From Pomphorhynchus laevis (taxonomy: Eukaryota > Acanthocephala > Palaeacanthocephala > Echinorhynchida > Pomphorhynchidae), in NCBI GenBank assembly GCA_012934845.2, contig WNNJ02003657.1, forward strand, positions 62,001 to 126,000: a stretch of DNA of 64,000 bases, given 5' to 3'. Each line of letters begins with the position of its first letter. The stretch's first letter is position 1. A model generated the notes under the pieces. It made no database searches and was not told where the DNA came from. It saw nothing but the letters and a program-made list of their open reading frames with translations. Positions 1 through 10,544 of this stretch are shown here, in pieces. Both the position numbers and the translations under genes were made by a program.

Positions 1-530
1 AGCTTCAATTAGATGAATGCATTATTTTTTTTCTTTCTACGTTGGAATGTTTCATAACTGTTGTACATTTACGAATTATAACAGTAGTGGCCCATTTGAG
101 TGAACCTTATTTTCTGTAAATTCGGAATAAATATTATATTTATAAAAAACCGTACACCGAATTCAGCAGAAAAAGTAACAGGACAGAAACACAAAATGTA
201 GGCGTTGTCTCACTGCTGATGAGATTCAACCACGCTTATTATAGTGTACAGTGATGCTGATAGGATTGAGAGAATTACACGAGGATAATATGAAATCGAT
301 TAATGAAGAATACGAGTCGTGCAAGCAATGAATATTCACAATTATATTTATAATTATTTATCTATTTTTGATTTTAATAAAATACGTAGACTCAGTTATC
401 TGATTTGATTTATTTGATGCCGTTTTTTTGAACAATAAATATGATCAATAAATATAATCAATATGTAATATACAGAACTGATGATATATAATGTACTATA
501 ATATTTAATGCAGTGATTAATAATGTAGTG
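1..530. other. AT-rich sequence, nothing recognised
   Basis: No convincing coding region or element was recognised. A short stretch near 385-415 resembles one near 47,505-47,545, so an old dispersed repeat is possible. The right edge meets the LINE-type 3' end at about 525-560. Confidence 0.4.
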
Positions 531-575
531 ATTTATTGAAGCCACTCCGCCTTTCGGCTTTAGTTAAAAAGTTAA
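525..575 (-). repeat. LINE 3' terminus with GAAA-loop hairpin (copy 1)
   Basis: Read on the minus strand this holds GCC-GAAA-GGC, a three-pair hairpin closed by a GNRA-type tetraloop, followed by AATAAATCACTACATTATTA. The same end recurs at about 1,283-1,325 and, diverged, at about 2,045-2,102. Three independent occurrences next to LINE fragments point to a retrotransposon 3' end. Confidence 0.6.
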
Positions 576-589
576 AGTTAAAAGTTAAA

Positions 590-1268
590 GTTTTTTAAAC
601 TTTTCTCAGTTACACTTCTTTCAACAAAGGTTTCCAGACCTACAAATAATCCGAGGATTTTTCCTCCTTCAGCACACACTTCGACATCAGTACCGTCAAA
701 TGCTTTCCTGACTTCATTAATATTTTCCGGATGTACAATAATTTTACATTTTTGAGGATTTACTATACAACCAATACTGATTTACTATACAACCAATAAC
801 CAAATGCTGGTGCGCATTCAACTAAAAGATTCCGTAGTTCAAAGATATCTGCACAGCTTTCCACGCAAGTTGCATCATCCGCATACCAGTGATGTAACAC
901 ATTTGGAACTTGAGACTTTAGTTCAGCTATCAATGGCAATGTTGCCGCATCGAATGCTGCCATGGTGAAGGGATCGCCTTGTGTGAAGCCCTCCTTAGAT
1001 AGTATAATGTTATCATGAATAATCAGCTCCGAATGAGAGAGATATCAGTTTTTTAAGATAATTGATAGTGCAGGACATATATTGTTCATGTTTATAATAG
1101 CATTCGCATGATTGACATTATTGAACGCATTTTTGGCGTCCACAAGTAATATGCAAGATTTGTTGTCAAGATTAAAAGTTTTTCTGACCGAATGAATAAC
1201 ATTTTCTGTCGCGTTTCTCTGTCCAACACAAAGCTGATCATAACCTGCAGCAGACTGTAGGTCTTTCG
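590..1268 (-). pseudogene. RT-element fragment, GFTQGDP/YADD type (family D)
   Basis: The conceptual minus-strand protein shows reverse transcriptase motifs in order. An ILLVDAKNAFNNVNH stretch comes first, then GFTQGDPFTMAAFDAATLP, then HWYADDAT followed by PAFGYW. This arrangement (QGDP, then a YADD box followed by a GP-x-FGY segment) is characteristic of an RT-bearing element family common in invertebrate genomes, which I cannot name with certainty. The reading frame is disrupted at 757-798 by a 22-bp tandem duplication inside the YADD-downstream region. The piece is truncated at both ends and is not functional. The element at 37,795-40,385 looks like the 5' and C-terminal parts of a related element. 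Confidence 0.65.
757..798. repeat. 22-bp tandem duplication
   Basis: GATTTACTATACAACCAATA occurs at 757 and again at 779, a local direct duplication of 22 bp inside the RT fragment. Confidence 0.85.
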
Positions 1269-1282
1269 TTCATGTTTATAAT

Positions 1283-2035
1283 AATGTAGTGATTTATTAA
1301 AGCCACTCCGCCTTTCGGCTTGGGCATATAAAAAAGATTATAAGATAACAAATATAAAGTCAGAACAGTTGTCTTTCTTCTTATTTCTTAAGTTGCGTAA
1401 AATTTCATTGATTGGCTCAAATTGATTGTACATGACACATGTACGCATCGTCAGCCGAAATAAGCCTATAAGCCTACCCCCACTTTAGCGTATCTATTGT
1501 TTTTAAAGATAAACAGGACAAATGAGCACAGGAAAATACATGTAAGAGTGATGAGCATGCTGTGTTGCAAAAAAGCATACACAAGTTGATGATCGTTCAT
1601 GTATGATTCTTCCTTTTTTTACAGAACCTGGGGTGATATCCGTCAAGCGAAGCTCTCCAGATTAAAGTGCGCTTACTTGCGAGAGGGCTACGCCAAGCTG
1701 TTTGAAGAAAAGCAGGATTCTGATAAATATCCTGATCAAGTTTAAGTACTTTGCCGTCGAATAAATTTAGATTTTTAAGAAAACCATCAGTCAAAGGAAG
1801 ATTCATCTCTTTCTGCAATGAAACTGATAAAGGAGGCAACATTGCTAGAACTTGAACAGCCGTGGATGAAGTTATTGGAGATGCGACTACCAACCTTTTT
1901 ATAAATCTTGACAGGCACTTATCTAACTGGTAAAATTTTCTAAAGTCAAGTCGACCCAGATACAAGCTAGTCCATATTGTAGTCTTGGAAGCAACATTAT
2001 ATAAAAATATCGTAACCCTGCCTCAAAAGATAATT
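1283..2035 (-). pseudogene. LINE 3' fragment (family C, copy 2)
   Basis: A minus-strand open stretch at 1,965-1,597 encodes the C-terminal part of a LINE ORF2, with a Cys-x(n)-RFIKRLV segment and an AWRSPLASKR segment. These match, at lower identity, RFLKRVV and AWRSPKCHKS in the neighbouring copy at 2,159-2,938. The 3' end at about 1,283-1,325 carries the same GCC-GAAA-GGC hairpin as at 540. It is 5'-truncated and decayed. Confidence 0.6.
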
Positions 2036-3425
2036 TGCCTAGTTCGGACAATATTAATAATAATGAAGTGATTTATTTTCCCTACTCACCTTTCGGCAGG
2101 GCCAAAATTAACAAAAAAATTAGAACTAATTACAAAAATCATTTTCTTCTATCAACGATCAAATTAATATTCGTTCGAATATTATCTTCGTCCAACAGGC
2201 AAGCTTGCATAGGCTGTGACACACGAAGGCAAGTAGCGAATCGTTCATGCTACGTCTGGAAACCTCTATCAATATGCTGCAAAGGGATTGAGCAATGAAG
2301 GGGCAGTCAAAAATATGTAAAAGAGCTGAGCATTCATTTGAGAAAAATGTACTACGACAATCGGTTGAAACAGCGTGAAAGGGAAGTAGTACCACACAAA
2401 ACCTCGAATGGTAGCTGTCCAAAGATAGACGCCAAACCAAATGACTTTTGTGGCATTTTGGACTTCTCCACGCAGACTGTGTGCATGCAGGGGTTAAGAG
2501 AAACTCAGGATTCAAGTTGGATACCTTACTTTGAAAGAGATTAAGACTTCTTACGTAAGCAGGCGTGTCACCAAGGAGCTGCCTATCGTGTAGCTTCACC
2601 GAAAGTGGTTTTGATCTGCTGAGTACCGGCACAACGGTTGACGAAGATTTGGGAGACACTCCTACCACTCTTTTGAGGAAACGCCAAAAGCACTTGTCAA
2701 TCGCTTGGATATCGACTACCGTCAAATCGAACCAAAAGCATTTCATACCGTGGCTTAATACGAGAAGCAACATGAGGTCGAAATATTTGATAGCGCCTTC
2801 AAAAGACAAGTTGCCTAATGTGTAAGCCGCATTAGTTGAAGAGGTTACTTTCACCGAATGTATTAATATGTGGCTCCTAAAAGACCACCGAGAGGTAAGC
2901 AAAAAAACCAGATAGTGGTACGACTTTATGAATTCCAATTAGGCCCCCTTCAACAATAGCCTATCATTTCGACACCGTGGTCCACCTTTTCGGAATTTAA
3001 CGATTTTAGTTTTTGCTGCGTTGCTAACTAACATATTGCCTTAACAAAAACTGTCGAGCGCTGAAATGGCCAATTGAGCTAAACTCTTATTTGCCGTTAG
3101 CAAAGCGATATCGTCAGCGTACAATATCATCACCATTATAGGTACAGCAGCACTGATATGATCAGGGAGGTCTATCAGGAAGAAGGAAAATAATACGGGA
3201 CTTAGAGGGTCGCCTTGCTGAACTCCACGATTAGCAATCAAAGACTGAGAGTAATTCACTCCGTCATAAATTCGTAAAGAACTTGGTATCATGTGTCTTT
3301 CAAGAAGAAGAAGGAAGCGTCCATGCACATTGGCCTTTTTGTGGAGTTTTGTTAGCAATAAAGTTCTGTCAACCGAATCAAAGGTTTTAGCGAAGTCTAC
3401 AAACACAGAATACAAAAAATAATAA
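2035..3425 (-). pseudogene. LINE RT to 3' end (family C, copy 1)
   Basis: Minus-strand pieces give a reverse transcriptase core at 3,445-3,041: FVDFAKTFDSVDRTLL, then GVQQGDPLSPVLF, then ILYADDIALLT. A C-terminal region follows at 2,938-2,159. Several frame changes separate them. The 3' end near 2,045-2,102 has a GCC-GAAA-GGT hairpin and an ATT-rich tail. The 5' side is cut off at about 3,425 by the 3' tail of an A1 LINE. The RT motifs are certain; the clade is not, though the GVQQGDPLSP motif argues against the CR1/L2 group seen next door. Confidence 0.7.
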
Positions 3426-4490
3426 TAATTTATGTAACGTGGCAAATGCGTGCCAAATGCACGCTTACATGACCGCTAACAAAAAAAGAACAGCAAAAGT
3501 CACAGATAATTAGTTAATTGTTGAAATGGAATTGGATTTGGCGTTTGAAGCACGGCATAGATGTTGATTGGCAGATATGAAGAGGCAGTTGATTCCACAA
3601 GAGAGGAGCAGCCACAACGAAGGAGCGGAAGCCAAAAGAGGTAGAGTAGTTTGGGACGTAAAAGAAAGGAATTACGGGAACGCAGAGCACAGTACACAGT
3701 ACGACAATTGTTGAAAAAAAGAAGGTTTAGAAATGAAGGGGTGTGAGAAGTTATAAGGCGAAAAGCAATGATAAGAAGACGAATTTGAACACGACTATAA
3801 ATAGTAGGCCAATCAAGATAAACAAGATGGCGGGATGCATGATCAAAACGACGAAGACGGAGAGAAACTCGGACGGCAGCGTTGATGATGCGTTGTAAAG
3901 GAAGAAGAGTGGATTTAGGTGAGTTGGAAAATAGACTAAGACAATAATCGAGTCTAGAAAAAAGGAGAGAAGATATGAGAGTCATACAAAAAGGGAAATC
4001 GATCAATCTACGAACTTGACGGAGGTTGCGGAGTAACAAGGTTGATGAGCGTACTTTATCTCTAACAAAAGGTTTAAGTGAAAGTTGGTTGTCAAAATGG
4101 AAGCCTAGGAAAAAAGAGATTGTCAACGATAGGAAGAATTGTAGAATTTAATGATACGGAAGGAGGTTCTACGCCCGAAGCGCCGAGGAAGGATCCACAT
4201 TATTTTTGATTTATTAGGATTAAGAGAAAGACGAAGAGAAGAAAGATGATTGAAAATCGAGGCAAGACAGTTGGAAGCAGAAACACTAAGATCGTGAATA
4301 CTATAAACATGTGCATGAGCATAGATGAGAATGTCATCAGCATAATGCATAACATGGAAGTTAAATGTGTGAGAAATAGAAGACAAATCACCGATAAGAA
4401 GGTCGAAAAGCAAAGGGCCTAATACGGAGCATCGTGGAACACCGGACGGAATGGAAGAAGGATGGGAGAGAAGAGTTAGAACAAACGCGA
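3422..4490 (-). pseudogene. 5'-truncated CR1/L2-group LINE (A1, copy 1)
   Basis: Minus-strand RT C-terminal half. HYADDILIYAHA, FLGFHFDNQLSLKPFVRDK and HASRHLVYLDWPTIYSRVQ correspond closely to the longer copy at 10,545-14,870. The 3' end at 3,440-3,466 has the family hairpin (GCGTGC/GCACGC) and an ATT-rich tail. The 5' end stops at about 4,490, where it abuts the hairpin of the A2 element. It is broken by frame changes. Confidence 0.85.
3448..3464 (-). repeat. A-family LINE 3' hairpin
   Basis: GCGTGC, loop CAAAT, GCACGC: a six-pair perfect stem just inside the LINE 3' end. The stem is kept in other copies, including one with a compensated base-pair change. Confidence 0.7.
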
Positions 4491-4492
4491 AA

Positions 4493-7400
4493 AGTACGCG
4501 TGCCAGCGCACGCTTACATGACCACAACAAAACAAGACTGTGAATCAGGTGTCGAGAAGGTGTGAACGGAGGAGGTGTTTGAATATGATAAAGGAGGGGC
4601 CCGGCGGACTTCGAGAGGTAGTTGATTCCAGACGAGGAAGGCGGCGACGAGGAAGGATCGGAGACCGTATTTGTTGGAGTAATTAGGAACGTGGAGTAAG
4701 AGGGTATGACAGGAACGAAGCGATAGCGAGGTGGGGCGAGTATCGTCTAAGAAAGGAAGGTTGATGAACGATGGGGAGCCGACAGCGATGAGACGAAAGG
4801 TAACGAGAAGGCGGAGTTTGATGCGGATGTGGATGGTGGGCCAGGAGAGTTGGGCAAAATATGTGGATGTGTGGTCGAAGCGACGGAGACGAAAGAGCAC
4901 TCGAACGGCGGTGTTGATTATTCGTTGTAGGGGTAGGATGATGGATTTTGGAGAATTGGCGAAAAGGCTAAGGCAGTAATCGATTTTAGGGAAAATAAGC
5001 GATGAAAGAAGAGACATACAAGAACGGAAGTCGATAAGGAGGCGGATACGGCGGATGTCACGGAGAATTAAGTTAGATGAGCGGACCTTGTCACGGACGA
5101 AGGGTTTAAGGGAAAGGTGATCATCGAAATGGAAGCCTAAGAAAGTGAGATTGTGGACTATGGGGATGATCGATGAGGCAAAATATACAGTGGGAGGAGA
5201 TATGTTTGGTTTACGGGGGAGGATCCACATTATTTTGGACTTTTCGGGGTTTAGAACGAGATGGAGATTGGAGAGACGTTTGTAGATAGAAGAAAGACAG
5301 TTGGAGGCAGAAATGCCGATGTCGTGTATGCGATGTGCGGGTGCATGAGCATAGATTAGAATGTCATCGGCGTATTGCATGACCTTAAAGGAGTAAGGTT
5401 TGATAAACGGAGATAGATCGCCAAGCAGAAGAGAGAAAAGCAGGGGACCTAGGACTGAACCTTGTGGGACCCCGCAAAAAATAGGGATGGGAGGGGAGGA
5501 TGATGAATTAGAACAGACGCGAAAGGAACGGTCGGATAGATATGAGGCAATTCATGCTACGGAGGAAGAAGAAAAGCCGTAATCATAACGAAGGCGAGAA
5601 AGGAGGACGGAGTGGTCGACAATTATCGAATGCGGAGGAGAGGTCGAGGGAGATGAGAACACTATATAGAGCCTTGTCTCGAGAAATGAGTAAGTCGTTG
5701 TACACTTTTATGCATGCGATTTCTGTCGAGTGATTAGAGCGGAAAGCGGATTGGAAAGGAGGGTACAGATTGGATGAGGAGAGATAAGCGTTGATTTGTA
5801 TTAAGATGAGGCGTTCTAAGAGCTTTGAAAGAGTAGGGAGTAGTGAAATGGGGCGATAGCTAGAAGGAAGGGAGGGGTCGAGCGATTGTTTCTTAAGGAG
5901 GGGACGAACGATTGCGGATTTCCAGTGTGAAGGGAAAATACGACTGCGGATGGACGAGTTAAACAAGGTTGTGAGAAATGGGGATATCGATGAGCATATA
6001 TATTTTAATATGTGAGTAGGCAGGGGATCGGCAGGTGAGGTTTTGTTGGGCAAGGACATGAGGACAGATGATACTTCTGTATGTGAGACAGGGAGAAGAT
6101 GAAAGAGTTCCGGAAGGATGAGATTAAACTGGGCAGAGTGTGATAGGATAGAGACCGGGGTGTGAGAGAGCAACGTGGATTCTTTAGTCTGGAGAAATGA
6201 CGAATAATCATTGGCATTGATGTTGCACGGCGAAGAAGAGCGAGCAAGGATTGAGTTAAAAGTATGCCAGAGAGTCTTAGAGTTGAATGAAGTGATGATT
6301 TTATGCTGCCAGAAGGAGTTGCATTTGGTACGTAGTAGGTTGAGATGAGACCGGCGAAGAGCAAGATAGGAATCACGGAAAGACGGAGTGATCGAGCGGA
6401 AATCACGTCTGAGAGAGCGGTGATAGACTCGAAAAGCATGGCGGAGTCGACGCTTTGATAGTAGGCATTGGATGTCAAACCATGGGGCACGGTGCAAGCG
6501 ACGGTGTGGGTGAGACTTTAAGGGCAAGAGATTATCGAGAGTGGATGTGAGTTCAGAGTCGAAAAGAAAGGCGAGATTGTGAGGAGATGAATATGTTATT
6601 GTGGGTAATGATAGAGATGATTTGAGTAAGGCAGAGCGGAGAAGGGAGAGGTCAAGATTTCTCCAAGGGCGACGTAGGATTGTAGGTGTGTGAGGAGGGG
6701 TGTGATTGTGAGTGAGATCAAGGGTGATAAGAAAGTGATCGGATAGACCAGGATCAGAGATGGACAGTGAGGTGTAGGCAGCAAAATGATAGGGTACAGC
6801 GATGATGTCGAGTGCCACACCAAGTATATGTGTTGGAGCAGTGGAGATTAGTTTGTAATTGTAGTTGGATAGAATGTTGATGAACCGGATTGAATCCGTA
6901 GAAGAGGGGCGGATTCGACTAGGGAGCAACCGGTAGAGAGCAGACGGCGAATGGAAAGGTCGTCGGAATCTGAGTGCCAGGATTCGGTGAGGCAGAAGAT
7001 ATCGATGGATTGCTTGGTGAATAGGTTGAGTATAAGATCGGATTTATTGAGAATAGATCTAGTGTTGAGGAGGCCGAGGCGGAAACCGTGTGTAGTGGTG
7101 GTAGGGGCTAGTGGAGAAGACACATTGGTGATATGGAGCGCCATCGAATTTTTGGGCGCCCGCGGACAACTTGAAAATTTCCGTCGATGTTTTGGATAGA
7201 AAAAGATGTTTTACCGCTTTCTTAGCGACGTCGTTTTTCGATGCGGGCTGAAGAGATTTGAGCGATTTCAGAAGGGGCGCGATCGGGGAAAATTCGAGTG
7301 GTTGAAGATGACATGAGTTTGAATCGTTGAGAGAAGACAGAAGACGCGTGAGAGCGATGCTTGAAAACAATTTTTAGGAGAGGGGGCTGGGAAGGATTAG

Positions 7401-8510
7401 ATTGAGAAGATTTGTTTAGACGGATGAATGCGACAGGAGAAATGTCCTTGAAAAAGGATGGTTTATCCGCAGGGACAATAGACGAGAGGATGGATCTGAA
7501 GGCGGAAACATCGTGGTCTAGACCTGCTTGTGGAGATAAGGAGTTAGAAGGCGTGATATTAGTGACAATGACGCAACGATCGCGAGAAACAAAGCGCTTA
7601 CGTAAAGGAGGACGACTGACGTGAGTAGGTGAGATCACGATAGAAGAGCTGGCAGTTGATAATTTGGAGGGATTTGGTTTGACGACGGGAGACATAGAGG
7701 ATAATGATAATAAAGAGGGTGGCAAGCGATGTGAGGAAAGGTTATGAGTGGAAGGATAGTGGAGGTTGGTGGAGGTGATTTTGATTGATGGATGCAAGGT
7801 ATTGAGAAACGAGACGGGAAGGACGGGACGTGGGGTGTCGGGGAGTGAAAATACATTAGTTGTAACAATTTGCGGCTCCGTCACTGTCTCGGTAGATTTA
7901 TCATAAACTTGACAAAATCCATCTTGCTGCGATACAATTTGCGGCTCCTTCAGATTATCTGATGATGGATTATTCTGATGATGACGTAGAAACGCAATGA
8001 GGGGTAGAAATGTAAGGTGATTTATCCAATACGACTAAAGAAATACTGGGTTGCAAATGGTCAATGACAGTAACATCAGAAGATTGAGCTGATTGATTGG
8101 GCAAAATTGAAGGATGTATAGTAATACCTGTAGAAGAGATGGGAGATTTGGCATTCTTAGAGGCAATCGAATGCGGAAGAATTGGGCATCGAGGTTGAAA
8201 CTTATTACAATACGAAGAGGCATGTGTGGACATCGCTGCATTGCCAGATAGTTTCAATATATTTGTCTTGAGACTCTCTATTTCACTCTTCATCGTATTT
8301 ATCATCTTAGCCGAACAGTAGCCACAGTAGAATTCGTTGTCTGCAAGGCAAGATGCCTGGGATTCTAAAGTCCAAATACTTACCCACATGTGACAATCAT
8401 TGTTTGAGCAAAGGACTTGTTGTTCAGATCCATTGGAAACATCTCTAACATCGGTGTTGGACGCGACATGGTTGGAAACTTAAGACTTTTGTTTTTTCCG
8501 ACCCATTTGT
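4493..8510 (-). mobile_element. Near full-length CR1/L2-group LINE (A2, copy 1), decayed
   Basis: All expected parts lie in order on the minus strand. ORF1 begins near 8,506 (MGRKKQK), with a C-x4-C-x-MW ... FYCGYC zinc-like motif and the C-terminal DRAPSEIAQISSARIEKRRR segment near 7,222. ORF2 follows, with the endonuclease part (LGLLNTRSIL, CLTESWHSDSDD; later DPGLSDHFLITLDLT) and an RT part split over 6,929-5,583 and 5,380-4,514 (LDLSSAFD; MQYADDILIYAHA; KSKIMWILP). At least four frame changes or stops interrupt it. The hairpin at 4,498-4,513 marks the 3' side, but the last bases (CATTTGCCACGTT in other copies) are missing because the A1 fragment joins there. Confidence 0.88.
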
Positions 8511-8640
8511 ATATGGTCGTTTGATTCGTGATTATATTCTCCTCGTTGTATGTATATTAGATTGTATGTTATTTATTGTATAGAACTTAATATAGCCAAA
8601 GATAAGCAATTGTAAGTAGTTAATAGGTATCAAAATAGTT
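8511..8640. other. Short AT-rich spacer between LINEs
   Basis: This may include the 5' UTR of the A2 element. No further feature is seen. Confidence 0.3.
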
Positions 8641-9715
8641 TAAACTATCAAGATATGAAGTAAGCCAAGCCACCGTGTGTAAAGAGAAGCCATAATCATG
8701 ACGAAGGCGATGGAGAAGAATCGAGTGATCGACGATGTCAAAATCAGATGATAGATCAAGAGAAACTATGACACTACATAATTTTTGATCGCGCGAGATG
8801 AGTATGTCGTAATAAACTTTAAAACAAGCAATTTCATTAGAGTGATTAGAGCGAAAAGCAGCTAGAAAGGAAGGAAACAAGTTGGAGGAAAATAGATATG
8901 CATAAACTTGCTTGAGAACAAGACGCTAATAAGTTTAGAGAGGATTGGGAGAAGTGAAATAGTACGGTACGAAGATGGTAGTGAGGAGTCCAGAGATTAC
9001 GTTTTGAGGATGGCGAACAGTGGCGCATTTCCAGATGTAAGGAAATGTACCGCTACGAATGGACGAGTTGAACAATGTGGTTAGGAAATGTGAGATAGAG
9101 GAGCAGATATTTTTAAGCAAGTGAGTGGGAATTGGGTCAGAGGGAGAAGTTTTATTGGGTAATGACAGCAGAACCGATGAAACCATCAATTCTGAAGTTT
9201 CATCGAGCCCCTTTCACAACGGGGCTATGGGTAGTAGGGAAAGTTAATTAGATAGCTTAGTTTGTAGATAAGAAGAAAATTCATCAGGGTTTATATTACA
9301 ACGAGTAGATGATCGTGAAATAATTGAGTTTAAGATTTTTCAATGAGATTTAGAGTTGGAAGATGACTCGAGTTGATTTCGCTAAAAGATGTACATTTAG
9401 TACGCATAAGAATAATATGTGAACGGCGTAGAGAAAAGTAGGAATCGCGAAGATTTGGAGGGAGTGAGTTGGGAGAACGTTTAAGAAAGCGATTATAGAC
9501 ACAAAAAGAGTGACGGAATCGACGCTTAGAAAGACTACAGTTAGAATCGAACCATGGAGCATGGTGCAAGCGCTGAGAATGTCGGAGTCGACTAGGCAGA
9601 AGGTTATTGAGGATCGACGTAAGTTCAGAATCAAACAGAATGCAGAGATCATCGGGAGAGATAGTTGAGAGGAAGTGAAAAGAGTGAAGAATTGAGTAAG
9701 GCTGATTGATGGGAA
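8640..9715 (-). pseudogene. Internal fragment of A1 LINE (copy 2)
   Basis: The minus strand carries RT finger and palm pieces (NKTSPSDPIPTHLLKNICSS; SVIVSLDLSSDFDIVDHSIL). Upstream of them is an endonuclease-to-RT linker (LLPSRLRHSQRLHHAPWFDS). It matches 11,640-12,720 of the longer A1 copy almost base for base, but an internal segment and both ends are missing. It is non-functional. Confidence 0.85.
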
Positions 9716-9950
9716 TACAAGAAGCTAATCTTCGCTTTCTAGGAGCAATAAGCCACGGCGCTTTCACCGCTTTCATGGACAGAGCACGCTCTATCGCAGG
9801 TAAACCTTCGTTTTTGAACTGCTTTATCAAAGCGCAGTAATTGCTACGTGGTCGAACATAAATGTCCCTAACTGATTTATCGAATCTGCTACTCCTATAA
9901 AATGCATGTAAGCACTTTCTTAGATTTCTTATATGCGAAGGTAGCACACC
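9715..9950 (-). CDS. Unidentified coding-like segment
   Basis: An open minus-strand frame fuses onto the LINE fragment. Its first roughly 75 codons, starting MLPSHIRNLRKCLHAF and running through VRPRSNYCALIKQFKNEG to KAPWLIAPRKRRL, do not match any LINE copy in the window. The segment is basic, with no membrane span or obvious zinc motif. It could be an exon fragment, a piece of another transposon or chance. I do not recognise it. Confidence 0.3.
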
Positions 9951-10109
9951 ACGATTTGTCGCTTTACTGGATATGAATAAATATTATTAATAATAATATT
10001 TATATTAATTATTTAAGGCGTTGGAACATCGAAAGGAATAATAAAATATGAAATTGCTGTTAACAAATTTTCGCAATAGTCCTTTTCAAATATTGTTTTG
10101 ACATGAAAA

Positions 10110-10525
10110 AAATGATGTATTTATACCATAAAAACGTAAGAAATCATCAATGAAACTACCGATTTTGTAGTGTGCTAATAGGGATAACCAACTTCCAGTT
10201 GTCCTTATTTCCATCCATCGTGTTAGAATAACTATTAATGTGTATACTTTATCTTATTAGGCGTGTAGATAGGCTGTCTTCATTTTTCAAGACCTTAGAA
10301 CGGGAAAAATCAGGTTCGTGGTTATGATTCAGCCAATGATTGACTAAGGTTCATATAGTATCACACTTTTTAAATTATATTTATCTTGTTTAATTCTCGT
10401 TACCAAGCGTTGTTTTGTTTGCCCAAAGTATTTGGCTTGACAATTCAAAAAGGGAATTTGATAACTGACATTAGTCAACTCGCATTTCGGTTTGTTCTTA
10501 AATTGCCTGGCTAGATGGTATAAGG
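10110..10525 (-). pseudogene. Penelope-like element 3' part with GIY-YIG domain (copy A)
   Basis: The minus-strand translation has a cysteine followed by the KYFGQTKQRLVTRI core typical of the GIY-YIG endonuclease of Penelope-like elements. Downstream in another frame is SLAESYHHEPDF ... NTMDGNKDNWKL. A second copy with the same C-terminal segment lies on the plus strand at 15,640-16,520, so the reading is supported by homology inside the window. The A1 LINE at 10,545 abuts the upstream side. It is frame-broken and lacks the RT part here. Confidence 0.75.
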
Positions 10526-10544
10526 ATATAATATAATATAATAA

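Noticed and set aside
200-240. CTGATGAG near the left end
   Set aside because: No GAAA or pairing strands nearby; chance occurrence.
2035-2825. Plus-strand frames over family C
   Set aside because: They run opposite to a clear LINE ORF2 C-terminus and have no motif.
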